64,000 nt of DNA from Anaerolineales bacterium (GTDB lineage Bacteria > Chloroflexota > Anaerolineae > Anaerolineales > Villigracilaceae), in assembly GCA_014860745.1 (NCBI GenBank), contig JACZJC010000045.1, forward strand, positions 1 to 64,000. The letters are read 5' to 3'. Below are positions 1 to 8,571 of the stretch, piece by piece. Position 1 is the first letter of the stretch, and each line of letters starts with the position of its first letter. Both the position numbers and the translations under genes were made by a program. Below the pieces are notes generated by a model. That model saw nothing but the letters and a program-made list of their open reading frames with translations, searched no databases and was not told the origin of the DNA.

Positions 1-6
1 AAAAAG

Positions 7-1125
7 CTACGGACAGGAATTTGCGATCTGTTCTTCCAGCGTCGCCGCGTAGACGTGATATCCCGACCCGTCACATGCAGCACGGAAATAATAATAGGAG
101 GATGGCTGGGGATAGGCCACGGCAGTTAAAGCCTCGATGCCGGGATTGGAAATCGGTGCGGGCGGCAGGCCTGGATAAAGATAAGTATTGTAGGAAGAGT
201 CAAATTTCAAATCATCGAGGCTGAGCGGATTTGTCCACCAGGTTTGTTCAATGGGGTCATAGCCGAGGGCGTATTGGACTGTCGGGTCAGCATCCAGCTT
301 CATGCCGATGGCGAGGCGGTTGAGATACACCGAAGCGATCTGTGGGGCTTCTTCGATATGCACGGCTTCACGCTCGACAATAGAGGCAACAATTACAGCC
401 TGAAGGATCGTCAGGTTTTGGTTGGCGTAGGCAGCCTGCATATCGGTAGTGAGATGAGCGATGAAGTTACGGGCGATTGCATCGACCAATTGATCCACGG
501 TGGTTTCGCGCGGAAGGGTATAGGAATCGGGATAGAAGAATCCTTCCATCGTTGTGGGGGATGCAAAATCGAGGACTTGGGATGGAGCCTGTGCGGCGGC
601 GAGAAATGCTTTGGGTGTGATGCCCAACCCCGAGGTCGGCAATGATGCGGCGATCTCCTCCATCCGCCAGCCGGGCAGGATCACAAGAGTCGCATCGGTT
701 GGGGAAAATTTTTGCAGGGTCTGGGCAATATCAATGATGGATTGGGCCGGGCTGAGGATGAAGTCGCCTGATTGGATGGTGAGGTCGATGCCTGTGTAAA
801 CGGCGTAATCGTAGAAGGCTTGCGCGCTGGAAATTATGCCAAAGCCTTCGAGACGGTTCGCGATGGAGTTTACCGATTCGCCGGGACCGACCTCAAAGGG
901 TTGTTCCACACCATTCATATTAAAAGGTGTGGTGAGTTCATCGCCGTAAGATAGCAGGCGTGTGGAATACTCGATGCGATTCGTGATGGAAAGATGGCTT
1001 GCGGGCGGGCCGTATAAAAGCGAAGCGCGCGCGGGAAGATAATAGAGAAAAGCAAATCCGCAGCCAAGGACTGCGATGACAAAGAAGGCGAGGATGAAGT
1101 GGAGTTGATATCGGCGGAAATTCAT
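7..1125 (-). CDS. mltG: Endolytic murein transglycosylase MltG
   Basis: Membrane-bound lytic transglycosylase that cuts nascent glycan strands of peptidoglycan. The 372-residue product has one N-terminal membrane segment (about residues 10-30). A LysM-like region follows (PGESVNSIANRL near 81-92), then the YceG catalytic domain. The family motif ASIVERE places the catalytic glutamate at about E251, and the later LDADPTVQYALG and LYPGLPPAPISNPG stretches are typical of the family. Length is normal. It ends in TAG at positions 9-7, so the gene is complete. ruvX lies just upstream on the same strand; mltG and ruvX are neighbours in many bacteria. The start is the ATG at 1125, and the 118-bp gap to ruvX holds two dispersed repeats. 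Identification is firm. Confidence 0.95.
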   Translation of the reverse strand: MNFRRYQLHFILAFFVIAVLGCGFAFLYYLPARASLLYGPPASHLSITNRIEYSTRLLSYGDELTTPFNMNGVEQPFEVGPGESVNSIANRLEGFGIISSAQAFYDYAVYTGIDLTIQSGDFILSPAQSIIDIAQTLQKFSPTDATLVILPGWRMEEIAASLPTSGLGITPKAFLAAAQAPSQVLDFASPTTMEGFFYPDSYTLPRETTVDQLVDAIARNFIAHLTTDMQAAYANQNLTILQAVIVASIVEREAVHIEEAPQIASVYLNRLAIGMKLDADPTVQYALGYDPIEQTWWTNPLSLDDLKFDSSYNTYLYPGLPPAPISNPGIEALTAVAYPQPSSYYYFRAACDGSGYHVYAATLEEQIANSCP

Positions 1126-1138
1126 TTTGATTTATGAT

Positions 1139-1160
1139 ACTTCGACCAGCTCAGTACAAG
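1139..1160. repeat. Dispersed repeat, CTTCGAC-n-GCTCAGTACAAG family
   Basis: The same 22-bp sequence, with single substitutions, recurs at 14027 and 15913, and a more diverged in-frame copy lies at 62229. Here it sits 13 bp upstream of the mltG start in inverted orientation. It codes for nothing. Confidence 0.75.
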
Positions 1161-1186
1161 TTTTGAATTTGCGATTTACGATGGAT

Positions 1187-1234
1187 GGTGGTCGAGTAGT
1201 CCCGAACGAAAGTAGGGAACATATCGAGACCACG
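1187..1234. repeat. Palindromic element with GTGGTC..GAGACCAC ends
   Basis: Arms at 1188-1196 (GTGGTCGAG) and 1225-1233 (CGAGACCAC) pair with a two-base bulge. The inner arms (AGTCCC / GGGAAC) extend the hairpin. The element lies just past the ruvX stop and could fold in the ruvX-mltG transcript. No coding potential was seen. Confidence 0.6.
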
Positions 1235-1243
1235 CTTTACGCA

Positions 1244-1660
1244 TCAAGCGTTCCGTCTGGCTTCAAGATACGATTGCAAAATAACCACCGCTGCGAATTC
1301 ATCCTGATGGCCTGCGCGTTTTCTGCGGGAAACACCGAGCTCGATGCGGGCGGCGCGAGCGGTTTGGGTGCTGAAGGATTCATCCCACATTTCAATGGCG
1401 ATGGTCGTTTGATTTCTGAGTTCATCGGCAAAGCGGGAAGCGCGGCGGCCTGCGGGGTTGGGATTGCCGTCTTCGTCAAAGGATTGGCCGATGACGATCA
1501 AACCGACTTCATTTTGCATGGCAATCTCAGCAACCTGCGCCGCATCCACAAGACGTGAAACATGTTGAACGACTTTCAACGGACTGGCAATGGTGGCGGT
1601 GGGATCGCTGAGCGCGAGGCCGATCCGCTTTTCGCCGTGGTCAACAGCAAGGATTCTCAT
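1244..1660 (-). CDS. ruvX: RuvX/YqgF-type Holliday junction resolvase or pre-16S rRNA nuclease
   Basis: Small RNase H-fold nuclease of the YqgF family, 138 residues, the usual size. In this family it processes the 5' end of 16S rRNA and/or resolves recombination intermediates. The N-terminus MRILAVDHGEKRIGLALSD is the hallmark Asp-bearing first strand. IVIGQSFDEDG forms the second conserved loop, WDESFSTQTA carries the conserved Glu, and the late HQDEFAAVVILQSYL supplies the last acidic residue. All catalytic acids are present. It is followed by mltG on the same strand. Start ATG at 1660. Confidence 0.93.
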   Translation of the reverse strand: MRILAVDHGEKRIGLALSDPTATIASPLKVVQHVSRLVDAAQVAEIAMQNEVGLIVIGQSFDEDGNPNPAGRRASRFADELRNQTTIAIEMWDESFSTQTARAARIELGVSRRKRAGHQDEFAAVVILQSYLEARRNA

Positions 1661-1721
1661 AACAAATAGTGCAGACCCGCAAGAAATATCGTAACCTCTT
1701 GCAAATATTGAAGGGTTGCCC

Positions 1722-3206
1722 TTATTTAACCTCCACAGAAATGTTGAAGGGAATCAAGGGCAGCCAGGGCCACCACGAAGGGCTGAGGGCGATCTCCGGT
1801 TTTTCACGCAAGGCGAGGGCGTCAACCAATTCCGATTCAGCGCGCGCCGGGCTATGCCCGCGAATGATGGAAAAAACACCCGCTTCGCCAACATCCCGCA
1901 GGGCGACTTGTGTGGCTTCCAAATCAAAGTGAGTGACGCCGGAAGAATCTGCCAGTGGTTCGGTGAGCGGATTGAATTCCACCCCGCCGAAGGCGGAAAA
2001 CCCCTGCGGTATCGACGCGTTCAAGGTCGAAGCTGTCAATTGATTCAAATCTTCATATAAAATGTAATTCGCTGAATACTCAACCTGCATTTTCAAAACA
2101 AGCGGTGTGCCCGCCTCTCCTAGCGGCGGGAAAAAATCCTCCAGCAAAGTTTCGGTGATCTCGAAGGTATTCAACAGCAAAATATCATTCGAGCCGATCT
2201 GCGCGCGCATTTGCGATTCAGCGGAGCGGCGTAAAATTTCCAGCACTGCCTCGCGCAGTTTGGCGCGGTCTTCATCGGATGCGCCGATCATTCTCACATC
2301 CTTGCCGCCAGAAATTGGTTCCGGGTTCGTCACAGCCACGGAAAGCCCCAGCAATCCCTCCACGACAATGATCTTTTCCGCATCGATGTTTCCCTGCGAG
2401 CCGGCTTCCAGCGCTTCGATCTGCACTTCCACAATTTCATCGACACCGGCAGGCAGGCGCACATCGTTCAACGTCGCGAAGCGGATCAATCCGGCGGTGG
2501 AAACAACCGTACCGGCCGGGATTTCCACCTCATCCTGACTCAAATTCGTAAACCGCGCAATACCCTTCGCTTTCGATTGCGGCAGCGCGATCACACCCGT
2601 CAATGCCAGCGATTGTTCCGCATCCACAACGACGGATAATGTCTTTGCTGGAATATTGCCCGTCAAAGTAATGGATTCGAATGACGGACTCGCATTGACC
2701 GGAATCACGATGGATTGAATCTGCGATTCGGGATACAAGGTCACCGCCGCATGCGGGACGAATAGGCCTGCCACTGTTAAAACAGCCATTACCCCCGCTG
2801 TGAAAGTGAGCACCCGCCCAAGAAAAGATGTGCGCCAGACTGGTTCTTTTTCGTAAATGGAATCCCGCATCTGGCGCAGGTCACGGCGGGGCGGCTTGGG
2901 AATGCGCCGAGTCCTCGGAGCAGAATCAGGCCACAGTTCCTTTTGAGCCGCAGCCGTGGATTGAAAGACCGGAATGCCAAGCGACTCTGCATCCTTGCGC
3001 ACATTCATGCGGCGGGTCACCAATCCCAAATGCGCACCCAGCGAATCCGCATGACGCTGCAGGACTTTCAAATCCAACAGGCGCAGGGTGACTTTCTCGT
3101 ATTTCGGCCAGACCAGCAAAATGCGCGGCGTTTTTGCCCACGATAATTTATCGCGGACAGAAATGAGGTCATCGTGGGATTCGAGGGTGATGATTTTGGT
3201 TTTCAA
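1722..3206 (-). CDS. Membrane-anchored baseplate J-like domain protein
   Basis: 494 residues. The first ~110 form a soluble alpha/beta region (ILLVWPKYEKVTLRLLDLKVL onward). A basic, proline-rich linker follows, then a single membrane segment around 133-153. The rest is an extracytoplasmic beta-rich part with the repeat-like texture of baseplate J/gp47 proteins (GIARFTNLSQDEVEIPAGTVVST; EAGSQGNIDAEKI). Similar membrane proteins occur in Gram-positive bacteria and Chloroflexota without phage genes nearby, and no other tail genes are seen here, so a prophage is not implied. Function unknown. It sits 16 bp downstream of the cysteine desulfurase and probably shares its transcript. The family call rests on motif memory, not a search. 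Confidence 0.7.
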   Translation of the reverse strand: MKTKIITLESHDDLISVRDKLSWAKTPRILLVWPKYEKVTLRLLDLKVLQRHADSLGAHLGLVTRRMNVRKDAESLGIPVFQSTAAAQKELWPDSAPRTRRIPKPPRRDLRQMRDSIYEKEPVWRTSFLGRVLTFTAGVMAVLTVAGLFVPHAAVTLYPESQIQSIVIPVNASPSFESITLTGNIPAKTLSVVVDAEQSLALTGVIALPQSKAKGIARFTNLSQDEVEIPAGTVVSTAGLIRFATLNDVRLPAGVDEIVEVQIEALEAGSQGNIDAEKIIVVEGLLGLSVAVTNPEPISGGKDVRMIGASDEDRAKLREAVLEILRRSAESQMRAQIGSNDILLLNTFEITETLLEDFFPPLGEAGTPLVLKMQVEYSANYILYEDLNQLTASTLNASIPQGFSAFGGVEFNPLTEPLADSSGVTHFDLEATQVALRDVGEAGVFSIIRGHSPARAESELVDALALREKPEIALSPSWWPWLPLIPFNISVEVK

Positions 3207-3221
3207 GATTAAGTAGAAAGG

Positions 3222-4373
3222 TTAGCTGTGGAGCTTTCTTGCTTTCTCCACCAGGGCAGGCAAGGCATTCAAGAAAGAATCAATTTGTTCAGGTGTAGAG
3301 TCCACGCCCAAAGTAATCCGCAGGGAGCCCAAAGCCCAATCGCGCGAATAGCCCAGGGAAGTAACCACTTCACTGGGTTCCGGGTTGCCCGTTTTACAAG
3401 CGGAACCGGACGAGCAGGCAAAGCCAGCGGAATCGAGCAATTGCAAAAGCAGGTTGCCATCCACATCCTTGAAAACAAAAGAAGCGTGGTTCGGCAAACG
3501 GGTTTGTGGATGACCTGTTAATCTCGAATCGGGGATCGTTTCGAGCACATTTCCAATAATGCGATCACGCAAAGGCTGGACATGCCCCGTGCGATCCTCG
3601 CGTTCTTCTGCTGCGAGACGTAACGCCTCTGCAAAGCCGACGATCAACGGAACGTTATGCGTCCCCGCCCGGAGATTGTTTTCCTGCGCCCCGCCTGTCA
3701 TGTGCGGGACAAGCTTTGTCCCTTTGCGAATGTACAACGCTCCGACACCCTTCGGCCCGTAAAATTTGTGTCCGCCAAGTGACATCAAATCGACGCCGAG
3801 GGTTTCCACATTCACGTCCAAGTACGCAGCCGCCTGAACAGCATCTGTGTGGAAGAGGATGTTATTCTCTTTTGCGATCTTTGCCAGATCCGCTATCGGG
3901 TTGATCGTGCCGATTTCGTTATTAGCAAGCATCAGCGAGGCAAGAGCCGTATTGCTGCAAATCGCTTTGCTTAACGATTCAGGCGTAACTGCTCCATATT
4001 CATTAATATCCAACCATTCGAGCTGGAATCCATATTCCTTTTCAAGTTGCTCGGCAGTTTTACTGACAGCGTGGTGTTCTGTTTTGGCGGTCAAAATCCA
4101 CGTCTCGTTTGAAGCTTTGTGTCTTGCCATCATCGCCCCGCGCAGGGCGAGGTTATCCGCCTCGGAACCGCAGGAGGTGAAAACGATCTCGTCTGGCTGG
4201 CAATGCAAAACAGCGGCCACTTTTTCACGGGCTGCATCTATCGCAGTCTCGGCTTTTTGTCCCAGCCGGTGGATGGACGAGGGGTTTCCAAAATTCTCAC
4301 GAAAATACGGCATCATCGCGTCCAAAACGCGCTGATCAAGTGGTGTTGTGGCGGCATAATCAAGGTAGATCAT
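3222..4373 (-). CDS. Cysteine desulfurase, NifS/IscS family
   Basis: PLP enzyme that removes sulfur from cysteine as an enzyme-bound persulfide for Fe-S clusters and thiolated cofactors. The start chosen is the ATG at 4373, giving MIYLDYAATTPLD, the conserved N-terminus of the family. An upstream in-frame ATG would add 15 unconserved residues. The PLP lysine is in SLGGHKFYGPKG (K203), the cofactor histidine is in TEHHAVSK, and the catalytic cysteine is in CSSGSACKTG (about C320). Length of 383 residues is normal. No iscU, iscR or mnmA is adjacent, so its acceptor cannot be told from context; a role in tRNA thiolation is as likely as Fe-S assembly. Confidence 0.93.
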   Translation of the reverse strand: MIYLDYAATTPLDQRVLDAMMPYFRENFGNPSSIHRLGQKAETAIDAAREKVAAVLHCQPDEIVFTSCGSEADNLALRGAMMARHKASNETWILTAKTEHHAVSKTAEQLEKEYGFQLEWLDINEYGAVTPESLSKAICSNTALASLMLANNEIGTINPIADLAKIAKENNILFHTDAVQAAAYLDVNVETLGVDLMSLGGHKFYGPKGVGALYIRKGTKLVPHMTGGAQENNLRAGTHNVPLIVGFAEALRLAAEEREDRTGHVQPLRDRIIGNVLETIPDSRLTGHPQTRLPNHASFVFKDVDGNLLLQLLDSAGFACSSGSACKTGNPEPSEVVTSLGYSRDWALGSLRITLGVDSTPEQIDSFLNALPALVEKARKLHS

Positions 4374-4495
4374 GGCTGGGATTATACTGCCTAAGACCCG
4401 GCGCAATATAAAATGCAAGCAAATCCAACCGAATGATAAAATCCTGTCGGCTTCATTATGTATTCAAATTCAGGATTGCTGGATAAAATTAGGCA

Positions 4496-6139
4496 ATGAG
4501 CAGAAACTGGCTAAAAATAGCGGGCGGAACCCTCGGGGTGGGCATTCTGTTAATAATGCTTTTTGCAAATCAATTGGGACTGGACAACAACCCCGTCTGG
4601 GGCGTAAAACGGTACCTCATTTTCTTCGTCGGCCTTCTGATCCTGGCTGTTTCTGTGTTCCACCGCGAGGAAAATTTCATCGGTCAGGCATTCAACACTC
4701 ACACCGGCCAGCTTTATCTGGCTTCCGGGCTCCTCGGCGCCTTCATCCTCCTTATCTATATCTGGTTTACCTCGATCGGGTTGTGGACAGTCTGGCCCAA
4801 CGAGACCAGTTACTACGATCTGCTTGCCAGCGCCTTCCGTAACGGCGACCTTGCGCTGGGCGTAAAACCCGACCCTGCCCTTTTGACACTTGAAAATCTT
4901 TACGAGCCAGGCAGCCGTGAAGGCATTCCGATGCTATGGGATGCGACTCTATACAAAGGCAAATACTACCTGTACTGGGGACCTGCGCCGGCCCTGTTCC
5001 TTGCCATCATCAAGTTATTTTACGAAGAGCCGATTGGCGATAAAGTCATCACCTTTGCCTTTGCCGCGGGCACTCTCTTATTCACTTTTCTTCTGATCCT
5101 CGAAATTTGGAAAAGGTATTTTACCGAAATTCCCCGCTGGGCGGTGCTGGCAGGGATGGCCTTTGCGGGATTGGTCAACCCAATTCTCTTCATCCTGATC
5201 GAAGGCCGCATCTACGAAGCCGCCATTATCGCCGGACAATTCTTCCTGATCGGCGGTTTGTATTGGCTGGTCACTGGCTTCATCCGTCCATCATCCCCGC
5301 GCATCTTTATGGCTGGATTATTTTTCGCGCTGGCGGTTGGGTCGCGCACCACGTTAACCCCGGCCGTCGCAGTCCTTTCGCTCGTCCTTTTCCTTTGGGC
5401 CGTCAAATCACAGCGCGGAAAAGCCCTTCCTTTCATCACCACCTTTGCACTTCCATTGATTCTCGGCGCGGTCTGCTATGCCTGGTACAACTATGCGCGT
5501 TTTGATTCATTCACCGAATTCGGATATCGCTACCAGCTCACAAGTTACAATCTTTATGAATCTTTGGATGAAACCTTTTCGCTGTCTTACATCCCGCCCA
5601 ATGTGTACAAGACCCTATTCAACCCGCTCGAGCGGCGTGTCACCTTTCCTTATTTCTTTCCCACTCGCTGGGTGGGACCCGACTGGCTGGCAAATGGGAA
5701 TTATCCAAAATTCTATCTGCTGCTTGCCGAGGGTATTACGGGCATATTTATCGCCAGCCCATTCATGTTCTTCGCATTTCTTGCAGCGCTCAATAAAAAC
5801 AAGGATTTTCGCTGGATAGCGATCTCCCTGGCAGGTTCGGCCTTTTCGATATTTTTCATGCTGCAAATATTTTTCTTCACCACCATGCGCTACATGCTGG
5901 ACCTGATCCCAACCCTGTCCCTCCTGGCAGTTGCCGGTTTCTGGCAGGGTCTCATCCGATTTAAAGATCGTCCCATCGTTCGGCGGATTTTGATAATGGC
6001 GGGACTTGTGCTCCTGTTGTATTCAATTGCCATCAGCTTGTTGCTGCCTGTTTCGGGCCATCTCGAATCATTCCGAGTTTTTAACCCTGAGCTGCTTAAG
6101 AATATGACATGGATAATTAACAACATCATTCCAAAGTAA
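4496..6139 (+). CDS. Multipass membrane protein, GT-C glycosyltransferase-like
   Basis: 547 residues with roughly 11-13 hydrophobic segments over the whole length. It is paralogous to the gene at 8572: both have YLYWGPxPAL-type and ARxDSxxEFGxxYQL motifs in the same order and a similar acidic loop (NETSYYDLLASAFRNGD) after the third membrane segment. The topology and the early acidic luminal loop resemble GT-C-fold transferases that use lipid-linked sugars. No family signature was recognised, so this is inference. There is little 5' leader: TAAAAT ends 7 bp before the ATG. An MFS gene follows 77 bp later. Confidence 0.6.
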   Translation: MSRNWLKIAGGTLGVGILLIMLFANQLGLDNNPVWGVKRYLIFFVGLLILAVSVFHREENFIGQAFNTHTGQLYLASGLLGAFILLIYIWFTSIGLWTVWPNETSYYDLLASAFRNGDLALGVKPDPALLTLENLYEPGSREGIPMLWDATLYKGKYYLYWGPAPALFLAIIKLFYEEPIGDKVITFAFAAGTLLFTFLLILEIWKRYFTEIPRWAVLAGMAFAGLVNPILFILIEGRIYEAAIIAGQFFLIGGLYWLVTGFIRPSSPRIFMAGLFFALAVGSRTTLTPAVAVLSLVLFLWAVKSQRGKALPFITTFALPLILGAVCYAWYNYARFDSFTEFGYRYQLTSYNLYESLDETFSLSYIPPNVYKTLFNPLERRVTFPYFFPTRWVGPDWLANGNYPKFYLLLAEGITGIFIASPFMFFAFLAALNKNKDFRWIAISLAGSAFSIFFMLQIFFFTTMRYMLDLIPTLSLLAVAGFWQGLIRFKDRPIVRRILIMAGLVLLLYSIAISLLLPVSGHLESFRVFNPELLKNMTWIINNIIPK

Positions 6140-6216
6140 CGCATAGCTTACTAAAACGGGATTATGATTTTTCCAGCAATTTCAAAAAAATATGCAATTC
6201 ATAAGACAAGCAATAA

Positions 6217-7458
6217 ATGAGCAGAAAATCCATCCTCAACCATAATTTGCGCTGGTTCCTTGCGGGTATGATCTTCGCCAACATTGCGGGGCAAATGGCA
6301 TACAGCATGTTATCCCTTTACATGCTCAACCTCGGCGCAAGCGTGGCACAGGTCGGCCTGGCTTTCACATTGGCTTCGCTTGTGCCGATGGTCTTGCAGA
6401 TTTTCGGCGGCTGGCTTTCAGACACCATCGGACGTTTGCGTGTGATCGCAATCGGAAGTTCCATCGCGGTCTTTGGTTATCTCATCTTTGCATTCGCGCC
6501 CAACTGGCAGTGGGTGCTCATCGGCCTCAGCGTGGAATATGTATCCAACTCCGTTGTAGGGCCGAGTTTTGGCGCATATATTTCCGAGCAATCCTCCGAA
6601 GAATTCCGCGGACGGGTCTTCGGCATCACCTCGGGCATTTATCAAACCGTCACCGTTATCGGTCCCGCGCTGGCGGGTTTCCTCGCCTATCAATATGGCT
6701 TTCATTTGATGATGCGCGTGGCCTTTGGTTTTTACCTCACCGCCACCATCCTGCGTGTGTGGATGGCAACCAACGAACGCTTCGCTCCGAACAAGGATGC
6801 AGCCAAGCCCACCTTCAGCGGATTCAAAACCCAACTCGCCGCCATTTCCACCCTGCTCCTTGCAGGCGGCATCCTCACCTGGATCTGGGTCACAGACGCG
6901 GTTGGCGACACATCCTATAACCTCATCAGCCAGCTCTTCCCCATTTATCTTTCCGACATCGGAAAATTAAATGTGCAACAGATCGGCATCGTCAACGCAG
7001 CGATTGGCGTCACAGCCATCATCGCCGCGCCGCTGGCCGGCTCCCTTGTCGATAAATTCAGCGAGCGCGCAGCCATCATGATGGGTTTTGCCTTGAACGG
7101 CCTGGGCCTGGCCACATTATTAAACTCGAATAGCTACTCAGGCTTCATCCTCGCGATGTGTTTCTTCGGCCTCGGTTCCGGCAGCCTTATGCCCGCCTAC
7201 GAATCGCTCATCTCCAAAGTCGTACCAGAATCAAAACGCGGCATGGCCTTCGGATTCTTCGGTACCACGCTCGGCATCCTCTCCCTGCCCATGCCATGGA
7301 TCGGAGCACAACTCTGGGAACGGATTTCACCGCGAACCCCATTCTGGTTTGCGGTCGTCGCAAACTTGATCTCGATTGTCATCGCCCGTTTCAAATTTAA
7401 ACTTCGGGATTCCCAACCCGAAAAAATTCCCAGCGGCCGAATCGCGCCTCCATCTTAA
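6217..7458 (+). CDS. MFS transporter
   Basis: 413 residues with 12 predicted membrane helices. The family loop between helices 2 and 3 is present as GGWLSDTIGRLRVI, and a second copy, GSLVDKFSERAAI, lies between helices 8 and 9, as expected for two six-helix halves. VFGITSGIYQTVTVIGPALAGFL is a typical helix-5 region. The substrate cannot be told from sequence; the overall form is that of drug or metabolite exporters. It lies between two GT-C-like genes on the same strand. Start ATG at 6217 gives MSRKSILNHNLRWFL. Confidence 0.88.
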   Translation: MSRKSILNHNLRWFLAGMIFANIAGQMAYSMLSLYMLNLGASVAQVGLAFTLASLVPMVLQIFGGWLSDTIGRLRVIAIGSSIAVFGYLIFAFAPNWQWVLIGLSVEYVSNSVVGPSFGAYISEQSSEEFRGRVFGITSGIYQTVTVIGPALAGFLAYQYGFHLMMRVAFGFYLTATILRVWMATNERFAPNKDAAKPTFSGFKTQLAAISTLLLAGGILTWIWVTDAVGDTSYNLISQLFPIYLSDIGKLNVQQIGIVNAAIGVTAIIAAPLAGSLVDKFSERAAIMMGFALNGLGLATLLNSNSYSGFILAMCFFGLGSGSLMPAYESLISKVVPESKRGMAFGFFGTTLGILSLPMPWIGAQLWERISPRTPFWFAVVANLISIVIARFKFKLRDSQPEKIPSGRIAPPS

Positions 7459-7535
7459 TCTGACAGTTGATCCAGTTCCATGACCAGATTCGCATGCCCG
7501 GGCTTTTGTTGTACAATGACACCATAGGAGACATC

Positions 7536-8552
7536 ATGAGCGACTTCCTCACATTTCTCAACACCGCCGACACAGCCACCCTGACCCAAACCCAGGGTAT
7601 CACTCCTGTTCTTGCAGAGAGTATCATCGCCGCACGTCCGTTCAACTCTGTGGATGATTGCCTGAAAGTAAAAGGAATGGGCAAGACTTTATTGGCCCGT
7701 TTGCAGTCCGCAGCCGAGGCGCAGGGAAATGAATCAGAAAACAGAGCCATGATCCCCGTAGATGTTGAGGCGCCGCCTGCTTTCATCGAGAAGAGTCATC
7801 CTGCACAGGAAAATGCGAAGAAGGAGGATTCCTTTTTGTCGCGTCTTGGGCGGGCGTTCGTCAATTTCCTCCGTGCATTGGTTCGATTGATTCTTCTCGT
7901 GTTGTTGATCGGCGGCGTCGGCGCAGGCTTTTATTACGGCCTGCCCTACCTTCAAAGGACATTCATTGCGCCCGTGGAACAGAACACCTCGCAGATTGGC
8001 AGACTCGAGTCAGAAATTTTCGTTTTGCAGACTCAGTTGAATGAAATGAACACCCGCGTGGATACGTTGGAAAAATCCATTGAAGCGCACACCCTTTCGA
8101 TTAAAAAGCTGGAAGAGATGCAGGCCGCGCTCGAAACGGAAATGCGGGCCAGCAACGATCAGATTTTGGTCGACCTGAAACATGAAGTGATGATGACCCG
8201 CGCATTGGATATGCTCGCCCGCGCGCGGTTGTATCTTGCACAAAGTAATTTCGGCCTGGCAAAAGCGGATGTGCAATCGGCGCGCGATTTGCTGGCTCGA
8301 TTGCAGGCGGAAACAAACGACGAGTTGCTCATGCAGGTGATTGGCCGTTTGGACCTGGCGCTCGGCAACCTGCCAGATTTCCCCGTGGTGGCTTCGGGTG
8401 ATCTGGAAATCGCGTGGCAGGTGATGATCTCCGGCGAAAACCCCATAACCGCAACGCCTACTTTTATTTCAACTTCAACTCCTGCCGGGGCGGAGACATT
8501 CACTCCCACACCGCTCCCGCCGCCAACCATTGAGCCGACCGCAACACCGTAA
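7536..8552 (+). CDS. Helix-hairpin-helix membrane protein with coiled coil and Thr/Pro tail
   Basis: The ATG at 7536 has a good ribosome-binding site (AGGAG, 7 bp upstream) and gives MSDFLTFLNTADTATLTQ; an upstream in-frame start lacks one. Residues 1-60 form a ComEA/PsbU-like helix-hairpin-helix unit (ITPVLAESIIAARPFNSVDDC; VKGMGKTLLARL). A membrane segment lies near 113-133, a coiled coil runs through about 145-215, and a helical region follows. The last 30 residues are Thr/Pro rich (TPLPPPTIEPTATP). ComEA proteins bind DNA for uptake, but here the helix-hairpin-helix unit precedes the membrane segment, so it would be cytoplasmic and a DNA-uptake role does not follow. Function unknown. Confidence 0.65.
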   Translation: MSDFLTFLNTADTATLTQTQGITPVLAESIIAARPFNSVDDCLKVKGMGKTLLARLQSAAEAQGNESENRAMIPVDVEAPPAFIEKSHPAQENAKKEDSFLSRLGRAFVNFLRALVRLILLVLLIGGVGAGFYYGLPYLQRTFIAPVEQNTSQIGRLESEIFVLQTQLNEMNTRVDTLEKSIEAHTLSIKKLEEMQAALETEMRASNDQILVDLKHEVMMTRALDMLARARLYLAQSNFGLAKADVQSARDLLARLQAETNDELLMQVIGRLDLALGNLPDFPVVASGDLEIAWQVMISGENPITATPTFISTSTPAGAETFTPTPLPPPTIEPTATP

Positions 8553-8571
8553 ATTTTAATTTCAACATTGC

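Noticed and set aside
1722-3206. Prophage, because of the baseplate-J-like protein
   Set aside because: The protein has a membrane anchor and an unrelated N-terminal domain, and no tail, capsid, integrase or lysis genes are nearby.
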